Assembly (NCBI RefSeq): GCF_031179285.1
Contig: NZ_JAPSHY010000019.1
Coordinates: 1 to 64,000, forward strand
Length of the DNA: 64,000 bases
Direction: 5' to 3'
Source of the DNA: Microbacterium sp.
GTDB lineage: Bacteria; Actinomycetota; Actinomycetes; Actinomycetales; Microbacteriaceae
Part shown: positions 62,552 through 64,000 of the stretch, in pieces
Numbering within the stretch: position 1 is the stretch's first letter
How the letters are laid out: the number at the start of each line of letters is the position of its first letter
The notes under the pieces: model-generated
Told to the model about the DNA's origin: nothing
Databases searched by the model: none
The model's input: only the letters and a program-made list of their open reading frames with translations
Translations under genes and position numbers: made by a program

Positions 62552-63181
62552 ATGGAGGTGGCGGTGGGAATGCGGCACGGTCCCGTCGAGCTGCGCCTGA
62601 TTCGCACCCGCGACGCCCGCGCTCTCCAGCATGAGCTGCTGAACAATCGCGGCTGGCTGCAGCCGTGGGAGGCGACAGTGCCGTACGGCACGGTGTCGTT
62701 CGACATGAGGCTCAGCATCCGTCGGCTTCTGCAGCAGTATCGCGACGGAGCCGGCTACCCGTTCGTGATGGAGTACGAGGGCGAGATCGCCGGTCAGCTG
62801 AACGTCTGGGGGATCGCGCGCGGGTCGCTGTGCTCCGCGACCATCGGATACTGGGTGAGCGAGCGCTTCGCCGGCAAGGGGATCACTCCGACCGCCGTCG
62901 CGTTGGCGACGGACGCCTGCTTCACCGACTACGGCCTGCACCGCATGGAGATCTGCATCCGCCCCGAGAACGCAGCGAGCCTGCGCATCGTCCAGAAGCT
63001 CGGCTTCCGCTACGAGGGGCTTCGGCGCCGCTACATCCACATCGACGGCGACTGGCGCGACCACTACGCCTTCGCCCTGACGCGAGAGGATGTCCCGCAG
63101 GGAGTCCTCGCCCGGTGGTTGAGCGGGCAGGTGCCTCAGGACGCCGCCGCGATCCCCCCGACGGACCGTCTCGCACGCTGA
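62552..63181 (+). CDS. GNAT acetyltransferase, RimJ-like
   Basis: 209 residues. GNAT fold: LRLIRTRDARAL at the start, SATIGYWVSERFAGKGIT (acetyl-CoA pyrophosphate loop), HRMEICIRPENAASLRIVQKLGF (motif A/B region) and YIHIDGDWRDHYAFALTRED. Resembles the ribosomal-protein N-acetyltransferases RimJ/RimL. The actual substrate is not known. Follows galU closely. Confidence 0.92.
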   Translation: MEVAVGMRHGPVELRLIRTRDARALQHELLNNRGWLQPWEATVPYGTVSFDMRLSIRRLLQQYRDGAGYPFVMEYEGEIAGQLNVWGIARGSLCSATIGYWVSERFAGKGITPTAVALATDACFTDYGLHRMEICIRPENAASLRIVQKLGFRYEGLRRRYIHIDGDWRDHYAFALTREDVPQGVLARWLSGQVPQDAAAIPPTDRLAR

Positions 63182-63283
63182 ACGCCCCGACGGCCGCGGA
63201 GACCGCCAGGGTGCGGCGAACCGGACGCGACACGCGCCGCCCGTGAACGAGCAGGGGAGGTCCGGTCGCTTACCGTTGTCGGT

Positions 63284-64000
63284 ATGGACGGGCCGGTGCT
63301 GAGCGGGGGAGTGATCGTCCTCGTCGCCGTGCTGCTGTGGATGCTGTACCTGCTGCCGTCGTGGCGCGGGCGCTTCCAGTACAACGCCGCCGAGCGCAAC
63401 GCCGTGCGGCTCAACCAGGCCCTCCGAGTGCTGGCAGAGACGAGTGAGACGCCGGGCGAAGTGCACCTCGAACTGAACGCACGCACGGCGCTCGCGCAGC
63501 AGAAGCTCGCCAGGCGCCTGCAGGCCGAACGCGAAGCGGCGGAGCTCGAATCGCTTCGGCGGGAGCTCGCCGCCACCCGCGCCGATCCCGTGGTCCGCCA
63601 GGCTCGCGCGAGACGGCGTGTGCGCATCGTCGCGAGCACCGCACTGGCCGCGGGAGTCGTCGCGGCGGGACTCGGCGCATGGCAGGTCTTCACCACCGGC
63701 GCACAGCTGCTGCTGTGGATCGGTGGATCCCTGATCCTGGTGGCGGGGATCGCACTGCAGCGCATGGCGGCCGTCGCCGCCCGCGCGGCGCGCCGAGCGG
63801 TCTCGCAGCCCGTGGAAGAGGCGCCGCGTGTGGCCCCGCCGCTTCACGACCAGGGCCCGGCGACCTGGACGCCCCGGCGCCTCCCTGAGCCGCTGGTGTC
63901 CGTCGCCGGCACTCGAGCCCAGGCTGCGCGCGCCGAGATCGAAGCGCAGGAGGAGCGTCGCAAGGCGGCGCGTCTGGCAGAGATCAGGCAGCGAGCAGAG
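63284..64000 (+). CDS. membrane protein with coiled coil, cut by window edge
   Basis: 239 residues visible, open at the right edge. One N-terminal membrane helix (about 8-27), a coiled-coil-like Ala/Glu/Arg stretch (about 60-105), two further membrane helices (about 115-160), then a cytosolic region with a charged helix at the end of the window (AEIEAQEERRKAARLAE). This is the actinobacterial family often annotated only as a large exoprotein or membrane protein. TACCGT seven bases before the ATG suggests a leaderless start. Function unknown. Confidence 0.75.
   Translation, partial: MDGPVLSGGVIVLVAVLLWMLYLLPSWRGRFQYNAAERNAVRLNQALRVLAETSETPGEVHLELNARTALAQQKLARRLQAEREAAELESLRRELAATRADPVVRQARARRRVRIVASTALAAGVVAAGLGAWQVFTTGAQLLLWIGGSLILVAGIALQRMAAVAARAARRAVSQPVEEAPRVAPPLHDQGPATWTPRRLPEPLVSVAGTRAQAARAEIEAQEERRKAARLAEIRQRAE

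Noticed and set aside
61601..63847. In-frame upstream extension of the 5-FTHF cyclo-ligase on the minus strand
   Set aside because: It runs antisense through galU, the acetyltransferase and the last gene; the family N-terminus is at 61600.

Overview
The window is a high-GC, gene-dense chromosomal stretch of an actinobacterium, most likely a Microbacterium or close Microbacteriaceae relative. The evidence is the base composition, the actinobacterial markers (CarD, SenX3-RegX3, Lsr2, DUF3263, DUF3027, an XPB-type helicase pair, WXG100), a C50-carotenoid operon of the CrtYe/CrtYf/CrtEb type, and a promoter style in which a TANNNT box ends six or seven bases before the start codon. I see no insertion sequence, prophage, CRISPR array or rRNA operon, and no gap longer than about 260 bases.

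Layout. 1-5.7 kb: truncated GH4 6-phospho-beta-glucosidase, ROK regulator, methyltransferase, gpmA, and a divergent NmrA-type/WYL-regulator pair. 5.7-14.2 kb: phoU, senX3-regX3, lpqE-like lipoprotein, carD, a fused ispDF, cysS, rlmB and an NAD(P)-binding protein; the order lipoprotein-carD-isp-cysS-rRNA methylase matches the mycobacterial locus. 14.2-20.8 kb: DUF4032 kinase-like protein, msiK-type sugar ABC ATPase, a DsbA-like protein without its redox cysteines, tRNA-Thr, an ABC exporter and a coiled-coil protein. 20.9-24.6 kb: ABC transporter plus two-component system in one operon. 24.7-31.4 kb: SRAP protein, DMT transporter, nitroreductase-msrB, DUF2332, DUF3263, LytR_C, CIRCE-controlled groEL and an orphan WXG100 protein. 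31.5-40.8 kb: a second two-component system, XPB helicase with its partner, a cold-shock protein, DUF3027, serC and a DtxR-type regulator. 40.8-43.1 kb: M23 peptidase, a small ORF ending in a terminator, HNH endonuclease, tRNA-Arg. 43-51.7 kb: idi-crtE-crtB-crtI-crtYe-crtYf-crtEb, followed by an MmpL protein and divergent from a MarR regulator. 51.7-56.2 kb: Lsr2, a guanidine-III riboswitch with a Gdx-type SMR exporter, a GAF-LuxR regulator divergent from DUF485/acetate symporter genes, and an MGMT homologue that has lost its active-site cysteine. 56.3-64 kb: a very large helicase/nuclease-like protein with degenerate catalytic motifs, mscL, FmdB-type zinc ribbon, 5-FTHF cyclo-ligase, galU, an acetyltransferase and the start of a membrane protein.

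Functional themes are phosphate signalling (PhoU, SenX3-RegX3), isoprenoid supply and use (IspDF makes MEP-pathway precursors, Idi/CrtE/B/I/Ye/Yf/Eb turn them into a cyclic C50 carotenoid), envelope signalling and metal homeostasis. The most informative local discoveries are the riboswitch whose 3' strand can alternatively trap the ribosome binding site, and three proteins that keep a fold but have lost catalytic residues (the DsbA-like, MGMT-like and helicase-like proteins).
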